From Methylotuvimicrobium sp. KM2 (lineage in GTDB: Bacteria > Pseudomonadota > Gammaproteobacteria > Methylococcales > Methylomonadaceae): a stretch of 64,000 bases of DNA. The position numbers and the translations under genes were made by a program. Position 1 is the stretch's first letter. Each line of letters begins with the position of its first letter. This document shows positions 55,559 through 64,000 of this stretch, one piece after another. Under the pieces are notes generated by a model. That model was not told the DNA's origin. It saw only the letters and a program-made list of their open reading frames with translations, and did not search any database. Where the stretch lies: NCBI RefSeq assembly GCF_038051925.1, contig NZ_CP150634.1, forward strand, positions 2,736,300 through 2,800,299. The letters run 5' to 3'.

Positions 55559-56287
55559 TCAAATTTCAACGACCTTATTCACATCAAAACCGTCAACCGT
55601 TTTACGCCCCATATAACCTCTTGGATTGCAAAGAATTCGAGCGCCGGCGATACGATAGTCGCTTATGCTGTGCACATGACCATGAAACCAGGCCGCTACC
55701 TCGTACTCATGTAAAAAGGCTTTTAAATCATTACAATAAGCAAATTTCTTCAATGCATAAGGCGAATCGTTCCAACTCCATGAAGTAGGCGCATGATGTG
55801 TCACTACTACGGTTTTGCCGTCGAATGGTCGTCGCAATTCGGCTTCAAGCCATTGCTTCGAGCGCTGATGTAATTTATAAAAGCTTTCAATATCGAAAGC
55901 ATGACCGTTATAGGTAATTTTTCTAAAATCATTCAAGGTTTTCCCTAACGCCTCGGAAGTCTCTACTCCGTCTATCATTAAATCAGTCCATAGCGTGCAT
56001 CCCAAAAACCTGACATCCTGATAAACGAAGAGGTTATTTTCCAAAAAATGAACTCGGCTGCCGGCGCATTCCATTCGTAACATTTTCAGCACCTCATGAT
56101 ACTCTCCGGTATAAAATTCGTGATTGCCGGCCACATAAATGACCGGTTTATTAAAGGTTTTCAGCCAATCCACGCCTTGTCTATTTACACCAATATCGCC
56201 GGCGGCAATGATGATGTCGGCGTCATTGCTCGGTGTTTGCAAATTGCCGAATTCCAAATGAACATCAGAAAAATAATTAATCTTCAC
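55559..56287 (-). CDS. Calcineurin-like metallophosphoesterase
   Basis: A 242-residue protein with the full dinuclear metal set: SDVHLEF (residues 7-13), AAGDIG, AGNHEFY, VVTHHAPT and FHGHVHS. Family members hydrolyse phosphomonoesters, diesters or cyclic nucleotides; the substrate cannot be told from sequence. It is a single-domain cytosolic enzyme. It diverges from ispG with 88 bases between the start codons. Confidence 0.87.
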   Translation of the reverse strand: MKINYFSDVHLEFGNLQTPSNDADIIIAAGDIGVNRQGVDWLKTFNKPVIYVAGNHEFYTGEYHEVLKMLRMECAGSRVHFLENNLFVYQDVRFLGCTLWTDLMIDGVETSEALGKTLNDFRKITYNGHAFDIESFYKLHQRSKQWLEAELRRPFDGKTVVVTHHAPTSWSWNDSPYALKKFAYCNDLKAFLHEYEVAAWFHGHVHSISDYRIAGARILCNPRGYMGRKTVDGFDVNKVVEI

Positions 56288-56318
56288 GATTTAACTCTTT
56301 AGAATTGTCCGTATAGAG

Positions 56319-56324
56319 TATAAT
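56319..56324 (+). promoter_or_regulatory. Candidate -10 box of ispG
   Basis: TATAAT lies 51 bases before the ispG ATG. A weak -35 (CTTTAG, 56297-56302) lies 16 bases upstream. Confidence 0.5.
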
Positions 56325-56375
56325 TGCGGCCATTCTTTCAGATAATGTCAACCATTTCCATAAAGATTTAAGTCT

Positions 56376-57602
56376 ATGTCAATCAGCCCAAGAAAAATTA
56401 CCCATCAAGTTCAAATCGGCGACATCAAAGTGGGCGGCGGCGCGCCAATCGTCGTGCAATCAATGACCAATACCGATACCGCCGATATCAAAGCAACAGT
56501 CAACCAAATCATGGAATTGTCGAAGGCCGGATCGGAAATCGTTCGGATTACCGTCAACTCCGAAGACGCGGCTAAAGCCGTTCCTGAAATCCGCAACCAA
56601 CTCAATCAAAAAGGTTTTACCGTTCCTATCGTCGGCGATTTTCATTTTAACGGGCATAAATTACTCGAAAAACACCCTGCCTGCGCCGAAGCCTTGGATA
56701 AATATCGGATCAATCCCGGAAATGTCGGACGCGGTAAAAACCGCGACCCGCAATTTCAACAAATGATCGAGTTCGCTTGCCGCTACGACAAGCCCGTTCG
56801 AATCGGCGTTAACGGGGGCAGTCTAGATCAAGCGGTTTTAACGCGCCTTTTGGATGAAAACAGACAAAAAGAAAATCCGGACGAACTACCTGCCGTTACT
56901 CGAGAAGCGATCATCGTTTCGGCACTCGAAAGCGCGGCCCGCGCGGAAGAGATAGGCCTACCCGCCAACAAAATTTTATTGTCTTGTAAAATCAGCAATG
57001 TTCAAGAATTGATCAGCATTTATCAAGATCTGAGTAAACGCTGCGATTACGCGTTGCACCTCGGCCTAACCGAAGCCGGCATGGGCTCGAAAGGCATCGT
57101 GGCATCTTCGGCCGCGCTATCCGTGCTTATGCAACAGGGTATCGGCGACACGATTCGCATCTCGCTAACGCCTGAACCCGGAACCGCCAGAACGCAAGAA
57201 GTCGTCGTCGCTCAGGAAATTCTGCAAACCATGGGTTTTCGTTCTTTTACACCCATGGTTATCGCCTGCCCCGGCTGCGGTCGCACAACCAGTGACTATT
57301 TCCAAAAATTGGCGATGGAAATTCAAAATTATCTACGCGTCAGCATGCCGTCTTGGCGCACTAAATATCCCGGCGTCGAAGAAATGGAAGTCGCGGTCAT
57401 GGGCTGCGTCGTCAACGGCCCCGGAGAAAGCAAGAATGCCAATATCGGCATCAGCTTGCCCGGCACCGGCGAAACTCCGGTCGCTCCGGTTTATGAAGAC
57501 GGTGTCAAAACAGTCACCTTGAAAGGCGATCATATAGCCGAAGAGTTTCAAGCGCTGGTCGAACGCTATATTGAAACGCACTATGGAGATTCGGCTCGTT
57601 AG
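56376..57602 (+). CDS. ispG: 4-hydroxy-3-methylbut-2-enyl diphosphate synthase
   Basis: A 408-residue iron-sulfur enzyme of the MEP isoprenoid pathway, converting MEcPP to HMBPP. The N-terminal TIM barrel starts [20 protein letters not shown]. The [4Fe-4S] ligands are C298 and C301 in ACPGCGRT and C344 in [10 protein letters not shown]. In methanotrophs this pathway supplies hopanoids and carotenoids. It has a clear terminator downstream, so it is probably expressed as a single gene here. Confidence 0.97.
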   Translation: MSISPRKITHQVQIGDIKVGGGAPIVVQSMTNTDTADIKATVNQIMELSKAGSEIVRITVNSEDAAKAVPEIRNQLNQKGFTVPIVGDFHFNGHKLLEKHPACAEALDKYRINPGNVGRGKNRDPQFQQMIEFACRYDKPVRIGVNGGSLDQAVLTRLLDENRQKENPDELPAVTREAIIVSALESAARAEEIGLPANKILLSCKISNVQELISIYQDLSKRCDYALHLGLTEAGMGSKGIVASSAALSVLMQQGIGDTIRISLTPEPGTARTQEVVVAQEILQTMGFRSFTPMVIACPGCGRTTSDYFQKLAMEIQNYLRVSMPSWRTKYPGVEEMEVAVMGCVVNGPGESKNANIGISLPGTGETPVAPVYEDGVKTVTLKGDHIAEEFQALVERYIETHYGDSAR

Positions 57603-57612
57603 TTGGCAACCA

Positions 57613-57646
57613 TAAGCCCCGGTTTTGATGCCGGGGCTTTATTATT
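57613..57646 (+). terminator. Intrinsic terminator after ispG
   Basis: AAGCCCCGG pairs with CCGGGGCTT around an 8-base loop, followed by TATTATT, 11 bases after the stop. Confidence 0.85.
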
Positions 57647-57658
57647 GGATCAGACACA

Positions 57659-58153
57659 ATGACTTCAGAATTTGTTGAACTGCCAAAATTAGGCTGGAGA
57701 GAATGGCTGGCCTTGCCGAATTTGAATATTCCCCGGATAAAAGCCAAAATCGATACCGGCGCTCGCACTTCGGCATTACACGCCTTTTATATCGATCCCT
57801 ATAAAAAAGGCAAGGACCATTGGATCATGTTCAACATTCACCCCGACCAACATCGCATCGATACGGTCATCGAATGCCATGCCCAAGTTAAAGACCTGCG
57901 CATGGTTACCGACTCCGGCGGACACACAAGTCGCCGTTATGTGATTGAAACCGAACTTCTTCTTGGCACTTCACTGATCACAGCAGAACTGACTCTAACC
58001 AATCGCGACAACATGAAATTCCGTATGCTGCTAGGTAGAACCGCGATGCGCGGTCAATTTATTATTGACCCGGGAGCATCCTATCTCCAAGGCAAACCGG
58101 ATCGAACGATGTTCGAAATGACCCAAAACTCGACGCCTGAGCAACGTACTTGA
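57659..58153 (+). CDS. RimB/RloA2-type retropepsin-like aspartic protease
   Basis: A 164-residue protein of the family once annotated as ATP-dependent zinc protease (PF05618). The pepsin-like active site is KIDTGARTSALHA, with the catalytic Asp about residue 36, and MLLGRTAM and PGASYL follow. In Pseudomonas the homologue RimB works with the glutamate ligase RimK to process tails on ribosomal protein S6. No rimK is adjacent in this window, so the partner is unknown. It starts just after the ispG terminator. Confidence 0.82.
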   Translation: MTSEFVELPKLGWREWLALPNLNIPRIKAKIDTGARTSALHAFYIDPYKKGKDHWIMFNIHPDQHRIDTVIECHAQVKDLRMVTDSGGHTSRRYVIETELLLGTSLITAELTLTNRDNMKFRMLLGRTAMRGQFIIDPGASYLQGKPDRTMFEMTQNSTPEQRT

Positions 58154-58214
58154 GATATTGACCATAGCTTTGCCGGTTTAGCAGTCAATAACAATAAGTC
58201 TTATTTCGCTAATT

Positions 58215-58333
<119 letters not shown>

Positions 58334-58375
58334 CAAAAAAGTCTAAGCAATTATTTATCGTCAGAACTAAAACGC

Positions 58376-59323
58376 ATGCCTACACTGTATTACTCACACC
58401 CAGCCTTTTTAGAGCATGATACCGGCCCCGGCCATCCTGAATGCGCCGCTAGGCTGCTGGCAATCGACGAAGCCTTAAACGCGCCGAATTTTAAGCGCTT
58501 GATCCGGGTGCAACCTAAATGGCGTGATGATCTTCAAGAAAAAGTTGCGTTAATTCATAGTCCAGCTATGATCGACGGCATTCTCAACAGCATTCCCAGC
58601 CAGGGCTTGCATGCGCTCGATCACGACACCATCCTCTCTCCCGGCTCCGGGACCGCCGCCTTACTCGCGGTCGCTGCCGTTTGCGATGCAGTGGATAAAC
58701 TCTGCACACATCAGGCGACTTCCGCTTTTTGCGCGGTTCGCCCGCCCGGACATCATGCCGAACCCGATCGACCGATGGGCTTTTGCCTATTCAATAATAT
58801 TGCCATCGCGGCAGAATATGCACGGTTGCATTATTCCGTCGGCAAGATTGCGATCATCGATTTCGACGTGCATCACGGCAATGGAACACAAGCTGCGTTT
58901 TACAAACAACCTCAGATACTCTACGCTTCGTCTCATGAAATGCCCCATTATCCCGGCACGGGGCACCCCAAGGAAACCGGCGTCGGCAACATCGTAAATG
59001 TGCCGCTGCATCCCGGGGCTTCCAGCACCGAATTCAGACAGCTGTACAGGTCGATTATTTTACCGGCGGTTCAACATTTCAAGCCCGATTTGATATTGAT
59101 ATCCGCCGGGTTCGACGCTCACCAAAACGACCCGTTAGCCGGCATTCGGCTAACTACGGAAGACTACCAGTGGGTCACCGAACATATAAAAGCCATTGCC
59201 GAAGAAAGCGCTAAGGGCCGGGTTTTATCCGTATTGGAGGGCGGCTATCATATTAAAGCCTTGGCCGCGAGCGTTGCCGCCCATGTTAAATCCCTCATGA
59301 ACCCTGTTAGAAACGCTTTTTAA
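58376..59323 (+). CDS. Histone deacetylase family protein (AcuC/AphA-like)
   Basis: A 315-residue zinc-dependent amidohydrolase of the class II histone-deacetylase superfamily. RPPGHHAEPDRPMGF holds the catalytic His pair, DFDVHHGNGTQ holds zinc ligands Asp and His, and SAGFDAH supplies the third. Bacterial members deacetylate acetyl-CoA synthetase or acetylpolyamines. The substrate is unknown. Its ATG lies 42 bases after a long heptanucleotide array. Confidence 0.9.
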   Translation: MPTLYYSHPAFLEHDTGPGHPECAARLLAIDEALNAPNFKRLIRVQPKWRDDLQEKVALIHSPAMIDGILNSIPSQGLHALDHDTILSPGSGTAALLAVAAVCDAVDKLCTHQATSAFCAVRPPGHHAEPDRPMGFCLFNNIAIAAEYARLHYSVGKIAIIDFDVHHGNGTQAAFYKQPQILYASSHEMPHYPGTGHPKETGVGNIVNVPLHPGASSTEFRQLYRSIILPAVQHFKPDLILISAGFDAHQNDPLAGIRLTTEDYQWVTEHIKAIAEESAKGRVLSVLEGGYHIKALAASVAAHVKSLMNPVRNAF

Positions 59324-59390
59324 ATTTTTGCAATTTACCGTATCCTAAAGGTACTTAGGATTTGGTCGAAAATAACTTCCCTATTTTAGG

Positions 59391-59495
59391 GAGGGTTCGG
59401 TTGCTCGATTGGCAGGTGTCGGCGGCAGGGAAAGCCGCCGTCAAGCCTACACGGACGTATTCACGGCGTCCTGTCAAGCGAGTTACCGAGCCCTC
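59391..59495. mobile_element. 105-bp palindromic element B3, unoccupied
   Basis: This has the same length and layout as B1 (GAGGGTTCGGTTGCTCG ... CCGAGCCCTC). The central TTCAC (59460-59464) is uninterrupted. It ends 78 bases before the ppdK start; read in the ppdK frame it is open and would look like an N-terminal extension. Confidence 0.75.
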
Positions 59496-59573
59496 AACAA
59501 AGCTCATAGTTCCAGGAAGTTATTTATCACGAAATCCTTAAGACTTTCCCATCAGCTCAAATACGGATCCACC

Positions 59574-62324
59574 ATGACTGAACAATATATTTACTCGTTC
59601 CAAAAAGGCGACGGCAAAAACAAAATGCTGCTAGGCGGCAAAGGCGCGAATCTTTGCGAAATGACGCAAATCGGACTCAATGTTCCTCCAGGATTTGTCA
59701 TAACAACGACCGCCTGCCTAGATTATATAAATAACCAGCGCTTACCCGACGGCTTAATGGATGAAGTCAAAGCCCACATTACCGAAGTCGAAACGCAAAC
59801 CGAAAAACAATTCGGCGGCCGCGACAACCCGTTACTAGTCTCGGTACGTTCAGGCTCGGCGATATCGATGCCGGGCATGATGGATACGATTTTGAACCTT
59901 GGCCTCAACAAACAAACCCTAGCCGGCTTGATCGATCAAACCGGCGACCCGCGTTTTGCCTATGACGCGTATCGGCGCTTCATTCAACTGTTCGGCAAGG
60001 TCGCTTTGGGTATTGACGACGAAAAATTCGACCAGCATTTTGATGCCATCAAGAAACAAGCCGGCATTAAAGCCGATGTCGGTCTCGACTCCGAACATTT
60101 ACGCCAAATCAGCGAACTGTTCCTGCAAGTGGTTCACGAAGAAACCGGCAAACCCTTTCCTGAAGACGTCTATGAACAACTGGAACTATCGATAAAAGCG
60201 GTTTTTAATTCATGGATGGGTAAACGCGCGGTCGATTACCGCCGGGAATTCCATATCACGCCGAAAATGGCCAACGGCACCGCAGTCAATGTCGTGACGA
60301 TGGTATTCGGCAACATGGGCAACGACTGCGCGACCGGGGTCGGCTTTACACGCAATCCGGGAACCGGCGCCAATGAGATGTACGGCGAATATTTGGTCAA
60401 TGCGCAAGGCGAAGATGTCGTTGCCGGAATTCGCACTCCGAAACCGGTGCACGAACTCGCTAATGAAATGCCCGATCTTTACCGACAACTGGTCGAATTA
60501 CGCAATAAACTCGAAACCCATTACAAAGAAGTTCAGGATTACGAATATACGATCGAGCGAGGCATACTCTATTGCCTGCAAACGCGCAACGGTAAAATGA
60601 ATGCGGCCGCGATGGTCAGAACGTCGGTCGAAATGGTTGCCGAAGGCCTGATCGACAAAAAACGAGCCTTATTGCGGATCAACCCGGAATTGCTTGAACA
60701 ACTCTTGCATCCGCAACTCGACCCTAATTCAAAAGCCGAAGCCGTTGCACAAGGCTTACCGGCCTCGCCGGGCGCGGCCTGCGGCAAATGCGTATTCGAA
60801 GCCGACACGGCCGAACAATTAGGTCGTGCGGGCGAAGCTGTCATTTTACTGAGAGAAGAAACCAAGCCCGAGGATATTCACGGATTTTTTGCCGCGCAAG
60901 GCATTCTGACCAGTCGCGGCGGGAAAACTTCGCATGCCGCCGTTGTGGCCAGAGGCATGGGCAAGGCCTGCGTAGCCGGCGCCGAGGACATCAAAATCGA
61001 TGTCCGCTCGCGTCAAGCCGTCATAGGCGAATTGCATATCCGTGAAGGCGATATGATCACAATCGACGGCAGTACCGGTTTGATCTTTTTAGGCCGAATC
61101 CCCACGATCGAACCCTCTTTTTCGGAAGAATTGAAAACCCTGTTATCTTGGGCCGATGAAGTTGCCGAATTGGAAGTGCATGCCAATGTCGATACGCCGG
61201 AACGCGCCCGCTTGGCTGCAAGTTATGGAGCTACCGGAATCGGTTTATGCCGCACCGAACGCATGTTTAACGCCTCCGACCGTCTGCCGCTCGTCATCGA
61301 TATGATTCTTGCCGGCAACAAGGAAGCACGCCAAGAAGCTTTAGCCAAATTATTCCCGATTCAACGCGACGATTTCCAAGAACTATTTGAGGCCATGTCG
61401 CCTTACCCGGTCACGGTTCGCTTGTTGGACCCGCCAATGCATGAGTTCCTGCCCGGCGAACATCAACTGGAAGATGAAATCCGGGCCTTGAATCAATATA
61501 AAATCATGATTCAAGGCCAACAAGTAACGCTCGACACCTTGGGTTCTCATGCCTTATTGCCGTCGCCGTTCAATCATCTGAACGAAGAGGTCATCAACAA
61601 AGCGATCGCTAAAAAGGAATTAATGCTGAGTAAGGTCAAAGAACTCTACGAAGTAAACCCGATGCTCGGCCATCGAGGCGTCAGACTAGGCATGTCTTAC
61701 CCTGAGATCTACCAAATGCAGATCCGATCGATTCTTGAAGCGGCAGCGCTATGTATTAAGCAACGCAAACCGATTTTGCCCGAAATCATGGTGCCTCAAG
61801 TCATTACCGTTCAGGAATTGATAAAAGTTAAGGCTTACGTCGATCAAATTCAAAAAGAGGTCGAAAAACAGTATGGCATAGACTTGGAATTTAAATTCGG
61901 CACAATGGTCGAAACCGTCAGGGCTTGTACGCGCGCGGCAAAACTGGCCGATGTCGCCGAATTTTTCTCGTTCGGTACCAACGACCTGACGCAGGCAACT
62001 TTTTCGTTTTCCAGAGAAGACGCCGAAAACAAATTCTTGCCCTTATACAATGAATCCGGGTTACTAGCGGATAACCCGTTTGAAGTGCTCGACGCTAAGG
62101 GTGTCGGTCAATTGATGAAAATGACAGTTGAATTGGGACGACAAACCCGGCCCGATATCAAAGTGGGTATTTGCGGCGAACAAGGCGGACATCCGGAATC
62201 GATCCGCTTTTGCCATCATATCAAACTGGATTATGTCTCATGTTCGGCACCTAGAATTCCTATCGCAAGACTCGCTGCGGCTCATGCCAAGTTGCTTGAA
62301 AACGAATACAGCATAGAATTCTAA
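59574..62324 (+). CDS. ppdK: Pyruvate phosphate dikinase
   Basis: A 916-residue cytosolic enzyme interconverting pyruvate, ATP and phosphate with phosphoenolpyruvate, AMP and pyrophosphate. The ATP-grasp part starts GKNKMLLGGKGANL, the phospho-His is H454 in GGKTSHAA, and the C-terminal PEP-binding barrel has IGLCRTERMF, PMLGHRGVR and FGTNDLTQ. Length is normal for PPDK. ATG 59574 is the true start; open frame further upstream belongs to a mobile element. In type I methanotrophs PPDK works with pyrophosphate-dependent phosphofructokinase in PPi-based glycolysis. It may be reversible here for PEP supply. Confidence 0.96.
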   Translation: MTEQYIYSFQKGDGKNKMLLGGKGANLCEMTQIGLNVPPGFVITTTACLDYINNQRLPDGLMDEVKAHITEVETQTEKQFGGRDNPLLVSVRSGSAISMPGMMDTILNLGLNKQTLAGLIDQTGDPRFAYDAYRRFIQLFGKVALGIDDEKFDQHFDAIKKQAGIKADVGLDSEHLRQISELFLQVVHEETGKPFPEDVYEQLELSIKAVFNSWMGKRAVDYRREFHITPKMANGTAVNVVTMVFGNMGNDCATGVGFTRNPGTGANEMYGEYLVNAQGEDVVAGIRTPKPVHELANEMPDLYRQLVELRNKLETHYKEVQDYEYTIERGILYCLQTRNGKMNAAAMVRTSVEMVAEGLIDKKRALLRINPELLEQLLHPQLDPNSKAEAVAQGLPASPGAACGKCVFEADTAEQLGRAGEAVILLREETKPEDIHGFFAAQGILTSRGGKTSHAAVVARGMGKACVAGAEDIKIDVRSRQAVIGELHIREGDMITIDGSTGLIFLGRIPTIEPSFSEELKTLLSWADEVAELEVHANVDTPERARLAASYGATGIGLCRTERMFNASDRLPLVIDMILAGNKEARQEALAKLFPIQRDDFQELFEAMSPYPVTVRLLDPPMHEFLPGEHQLEDEIRALNQYKIMIQGQQVTLDTLGSHALLPSPFNHLNEEVINKAIAKKELMLSKVKELYEVNPMLGHRGVRLGMSYPEIYQMQIRSILEAAALCIKQRKPILPEIMVPQVITVQELIKVKAYVDQIQKEVEKQYGIDLEFKFGTMVETVRACTRAAKLADVAEFFSFGTNDLTQATFSFSREDAENKFLPLYNESGLLADNPFEVLDAKGVGQLMKMTVELGRQTRPDIKVGICGEQGGHPESIRFCHHIKLDYVSCSAPRIPIARLAAAHAKLLENEYSIEF

Positions 62325-62366
62325 TTGAGGCCCCAATCTTCGGCGATTAGGTACTTCGAAGTCAAA

Positions 62367-62389
62367 TAGGGTACGCGGCGCGTACCCTA
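62367..62389. terminator. Hairpin after ppdK
   Basis: A perfect 10-bp stem (TAGGGTACGC/GCGTACCCTA) with a GGC loop lies between ppdK and the convergent sugar transferase gene. No T tract follows. It may be a bidirectional stop or a REP-like repeat. Confidence 0.5.
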
Positions 62390-62442
62390 CGGCACTAAAA
62401 CAGTTGAACGCCTTTCAGTCAGACGTGAGTAAAAACTGACTC

Positions 62443-63636
62443 TCAACCGATCAACTCGATCAATCGGTCGGTCGACGTTTGCCAACTGAAATTTTCCAGC
62501 ACGAACCGCCGATTGCCTTCCGACCGCTTGCCTCCTTTACCTTGGGAAAGCGCCTCACAAACTCTATCGGCGAACGACTGCGCATCGTCGATTATCGCGA
62601 CATTCAAACTGTCATCGACCGGAATGCCTTCAATCGCCATCGATGTCGCAATGACGGGTTTAGCCATGGCCATTGCTTCCAGCACTTTATTTTGAATGCC
62701 TCTCGCAATACGCAAAGGTGTAACGACCAAATCGGCATGCGCGATAAAGGGGCGAACATCGTCCACACTACCGGTCACGACCACACCTTCTATTTGGGCG
62801 AGCGACAACACGTCCTTGGTCGGCTTAGAACCGACGATATAAAATTCGGTATCGGGGTGTTTTTTCCGAATGGCCGGAAATACTTTTTCGGCAAACCATT
62901 TAACAGCATCGACATTGGCCCAATAATCCATAGCGCCGGTAAAGGCCAATACCTGGCTTTCCGGGCGATACGGCGAGTCGAATGGATGATTCGGCGAAAA
63001 ATAATCGGTATCGACGCCGTTATTGACCGAACCGATTCTATCCTGGAATTCAGGCGCTAATGTTTTAAATAAACCAGCTTCTTGTTCGGAAACAAAAAAA
63101 CCGGCTTTGGCTTGAGAGATCAATTGCTTCTCAAATTCGAGCAATCGTTCGGACTCGCGACGATAGATCCAGCTTTCCGGCCAAGTCATTTTCTCGGAGT
63201 ATTGCCTCCATTTATCCGAATCGACGTCGACATAATCGGCAATCAGCGTCAAATCTTCTCGATTAAGGACATATTGCCCCATGACCGAAGAAAAAATCAG
63301 CACTTTGCGAATCTGATGTCGCTCGATGACGTCATTCACCCATTGCTGGAGCTTAGGATTCATGTAATAAGGCAGACTTAGAGCCTTGCCGGTCAATAAC
63401 CCGGTAAGGCTTTTGATTTTGGATTGCAACGGATCTAGCGATTCGAAGCAGGATTCTTGACAGTAACTTTTGACCGTGTCGGCATACTGCCGATCATTGG
63501 GATCATCGATGAAGCTAGCCAAGAAGATTTGATACTGCTGCGATAATGCCTTTAGAAAATGAAACGAGCGGATTTTATCGCCTTTATTCGGCGGATAGGG
63601 AATACGATGAACCAAAAATAATAAATTTTTCCTCAT
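62443..63636 (-). CDS. PEP-CTERM/XrtA-associated sugar transferase (TIGR03087 type)
   Basis: A 397-residue GT4-like glycosyltransferase. The N-terminus LVHRIPYPPNKGDKIRS is the hallmark of the sugar-transferase family found with exosortase A and its polysaccharide locus. The C-terminal domain has NGVDTDYF, FTGAMDYWANVDA and a donor-site segment RIARGIQNKVLEAMAM. It probably adds a sugar to a lipid-linked exopolysaccharide precursor at the inner membrane. The preceding FemAB-like gene ends 3 bases before it, so the two form an operon extending beyond the right edge. Confidence 0.9.
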   Translation of the reverse strand: MRKNLLFLVHRIPYPPNKGDKIRSFHFLKALSQQYQIFLASFIDDPNDRQYADTVKSYCQESCFESLDPLQSKIKSLTGLLTGKALSLPYYMNPKLQQWVNDVIERHQIRKVLIFSSVMGQYVLNREDLTLIADYVDVDSDKWRQYSEKMTWPESWIYRRESERLLEFEKQLISQAKAGFFVSEQEAGLFKTLAPEFQDRIGSVNNGVDTDYFSPNHPFDSPYRPESQVLAFTGAMDYWANVDAVKWFAEKVFPAIRKKHPDTEFYIVGSKPTKDVLSLAQIEGVVVTGSVDDVRPFIAHADLVVTPLRIARGIQNKVLEAMAMAKPVIATSMAIEGIPVDDSLNVAIIDDAQSFADRVCEALSQGKGGKRSEGNRRFVLENFSWQTSTDRLIELIG

Positions 63637-63639
63637 GCA

Positions 63640-64000
63640 TCACCCCAAATCTTTCGATAGCCAAGGTCCGACGAACCGGCTGACCGGCAGAGGTAAACGT
63701 TTCCAGGCCTCGATAAACAATCGATATTTCGGATTCAACGGATTGATATCGGGCAAGCGATCGGCCTTGACTAAATGATACTCGTAAAATAACGGCTCGG
63801 GTTCAAAGCCCCAATGTTTTTTAAAGCGGTAGGAACCCGTGCCGATTTTACTGCGCCCGTAATCGAATATCTTAACGCCTTTTTCGACAGCCCGTCGCAT
63901 CACTTCCCAATACATGAAGTCGTTACCTTGCACCGATCTAGCTTGATCGATACCGCCGCCGTAATAAGGCAGTATTTCATCCTTGAAATAAAAACTCATG
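63640..64000 (-). CDS. FemAB-like protein of the XrtA locus, C-terminal part
   Basis: The final 120 codons of a minus-strand gene that begins beyond the right edge. The visible part (ILPYYGGGIDQA, NDFMYWEVMRRAVEKG, FDYGRSKIGTGSYRFKKHWGF) fits the acetyltransferase-like FemAB domain found as the PEP-CTERM system-associated protein. Such proteins are thought to attach amino acids or acyl groups to exopolysaccharide. The end is secure and the start is not in the window. Confidence 0.8.
   Translation of the reverse strand, partial: MSFYFKDEILPYYGGGIDQARSVQGNDFMYWEVMRRAVEKGVKIFDYGRSKIGTGSYRFKKHWGFEPEPLFYEYHLVKADRLPDINPLNPKYRLFIEAWKRLPLPVSRFVGPWLSKDLG

Overview
The window reads as chromosome of a gammaproteobacterial methanotroph (order Methylococcales, close to Methylomicrobium, Methylotuvimicrobium or Methylobacter). 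This placement is an inference. It rests on a tetrahydromethanopterin/methylofuran-type cofactor operon (23330-26505) found beside otherwise ordinary gammaproteobacterial genes (hflD, bfd/bfr, ftsK, queG, ispG), on a pyruvate phosphate dikinase, on a PEP-CTERM/exosortase (XrtA) polysaccharide locus at the right edge, and on copper-handling genes at the left edge. No rRNA, tRNA or CRISPR array was seen.

Layout. 1-2736 (minus): copper export, with CopA ATPase, a small CopZ-like chaperone and the start of a lipoprotein. 2955-6176 (plus): an EAL-HDOD protein, a periplasmic rhodanese, HflD and an orphan GldA-type ABC ATPase. 6244-17055 (minus): five signalling proteins. These are a REC-kinase, a REC-PAS-kinase-REC-Hpt hybrid, a kinase whose membrane domain looks like the plant/cyanobacterial ethylene receptor, a membrane PAS protein without a kinase, and an HD-GYP response regulator. 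17555-22931: a divergent NAD-dependent DNA ligase, phosphoglycerate mutase and a dicarboxylate/amino-acid symporter. 23330-27421: a four-gene C1-cofactor operon diverging from folP. 27715-34498: a lipoprotein hydrolase, PutA, bacterioferritin-associated ferredoxin, bacterioferritin, a class II aldolase and glutaredoxin. 34566-46606: an NSS transporter, a Met/His-rich secreted protein, a radical SAM protein, a secreted PIMT next to a membrane spermidine-synthase-like protein, a second lipoprotein hydrolase, a FliK-like protein, an HDOD protein and a secreted unknown. 47275-49288: a PEP-CTERM gene split by a complete IS50-type insertion sequence. 49621-62324: a TPR lipoprotein, QueG, FtsK, a phosphoesterase, IspG, a retropepsin-like protein, a histone-deacetylase-family protein and PPDK. 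62443-64000: an XrtA-linked sugar transferase and a FemAB-like protein.

The gaps between genes are unusually rich in small mobile repeats, which form a nested system. About 66-bp palindromes beginning CCAGCACC sit inside larger imperfect palindromes, with apparent 5-bp target duplications and with unoccupied copies of the same site elsewhere in the window. About 270-300-bp elements with 19-bp Tn5-like ends and 9-bp duplications sit in the loop of a third, REP-like palindrome (GCTCTGC core). The same 19-bp end type bounds the complete IS at 47420-48827. Inverted copies of such repeats bracket the ligase gene and the cofactor cluster. Short heptanucleotide tandem arrays, all with 7-bp units but different sequences, occur at four places.

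The two most notable items are the ethylene-receptor-like kinase, because ethylene is a co-substrate of methane monooxygenase, and the palindrome-targeted Tn5-like miniature elements.
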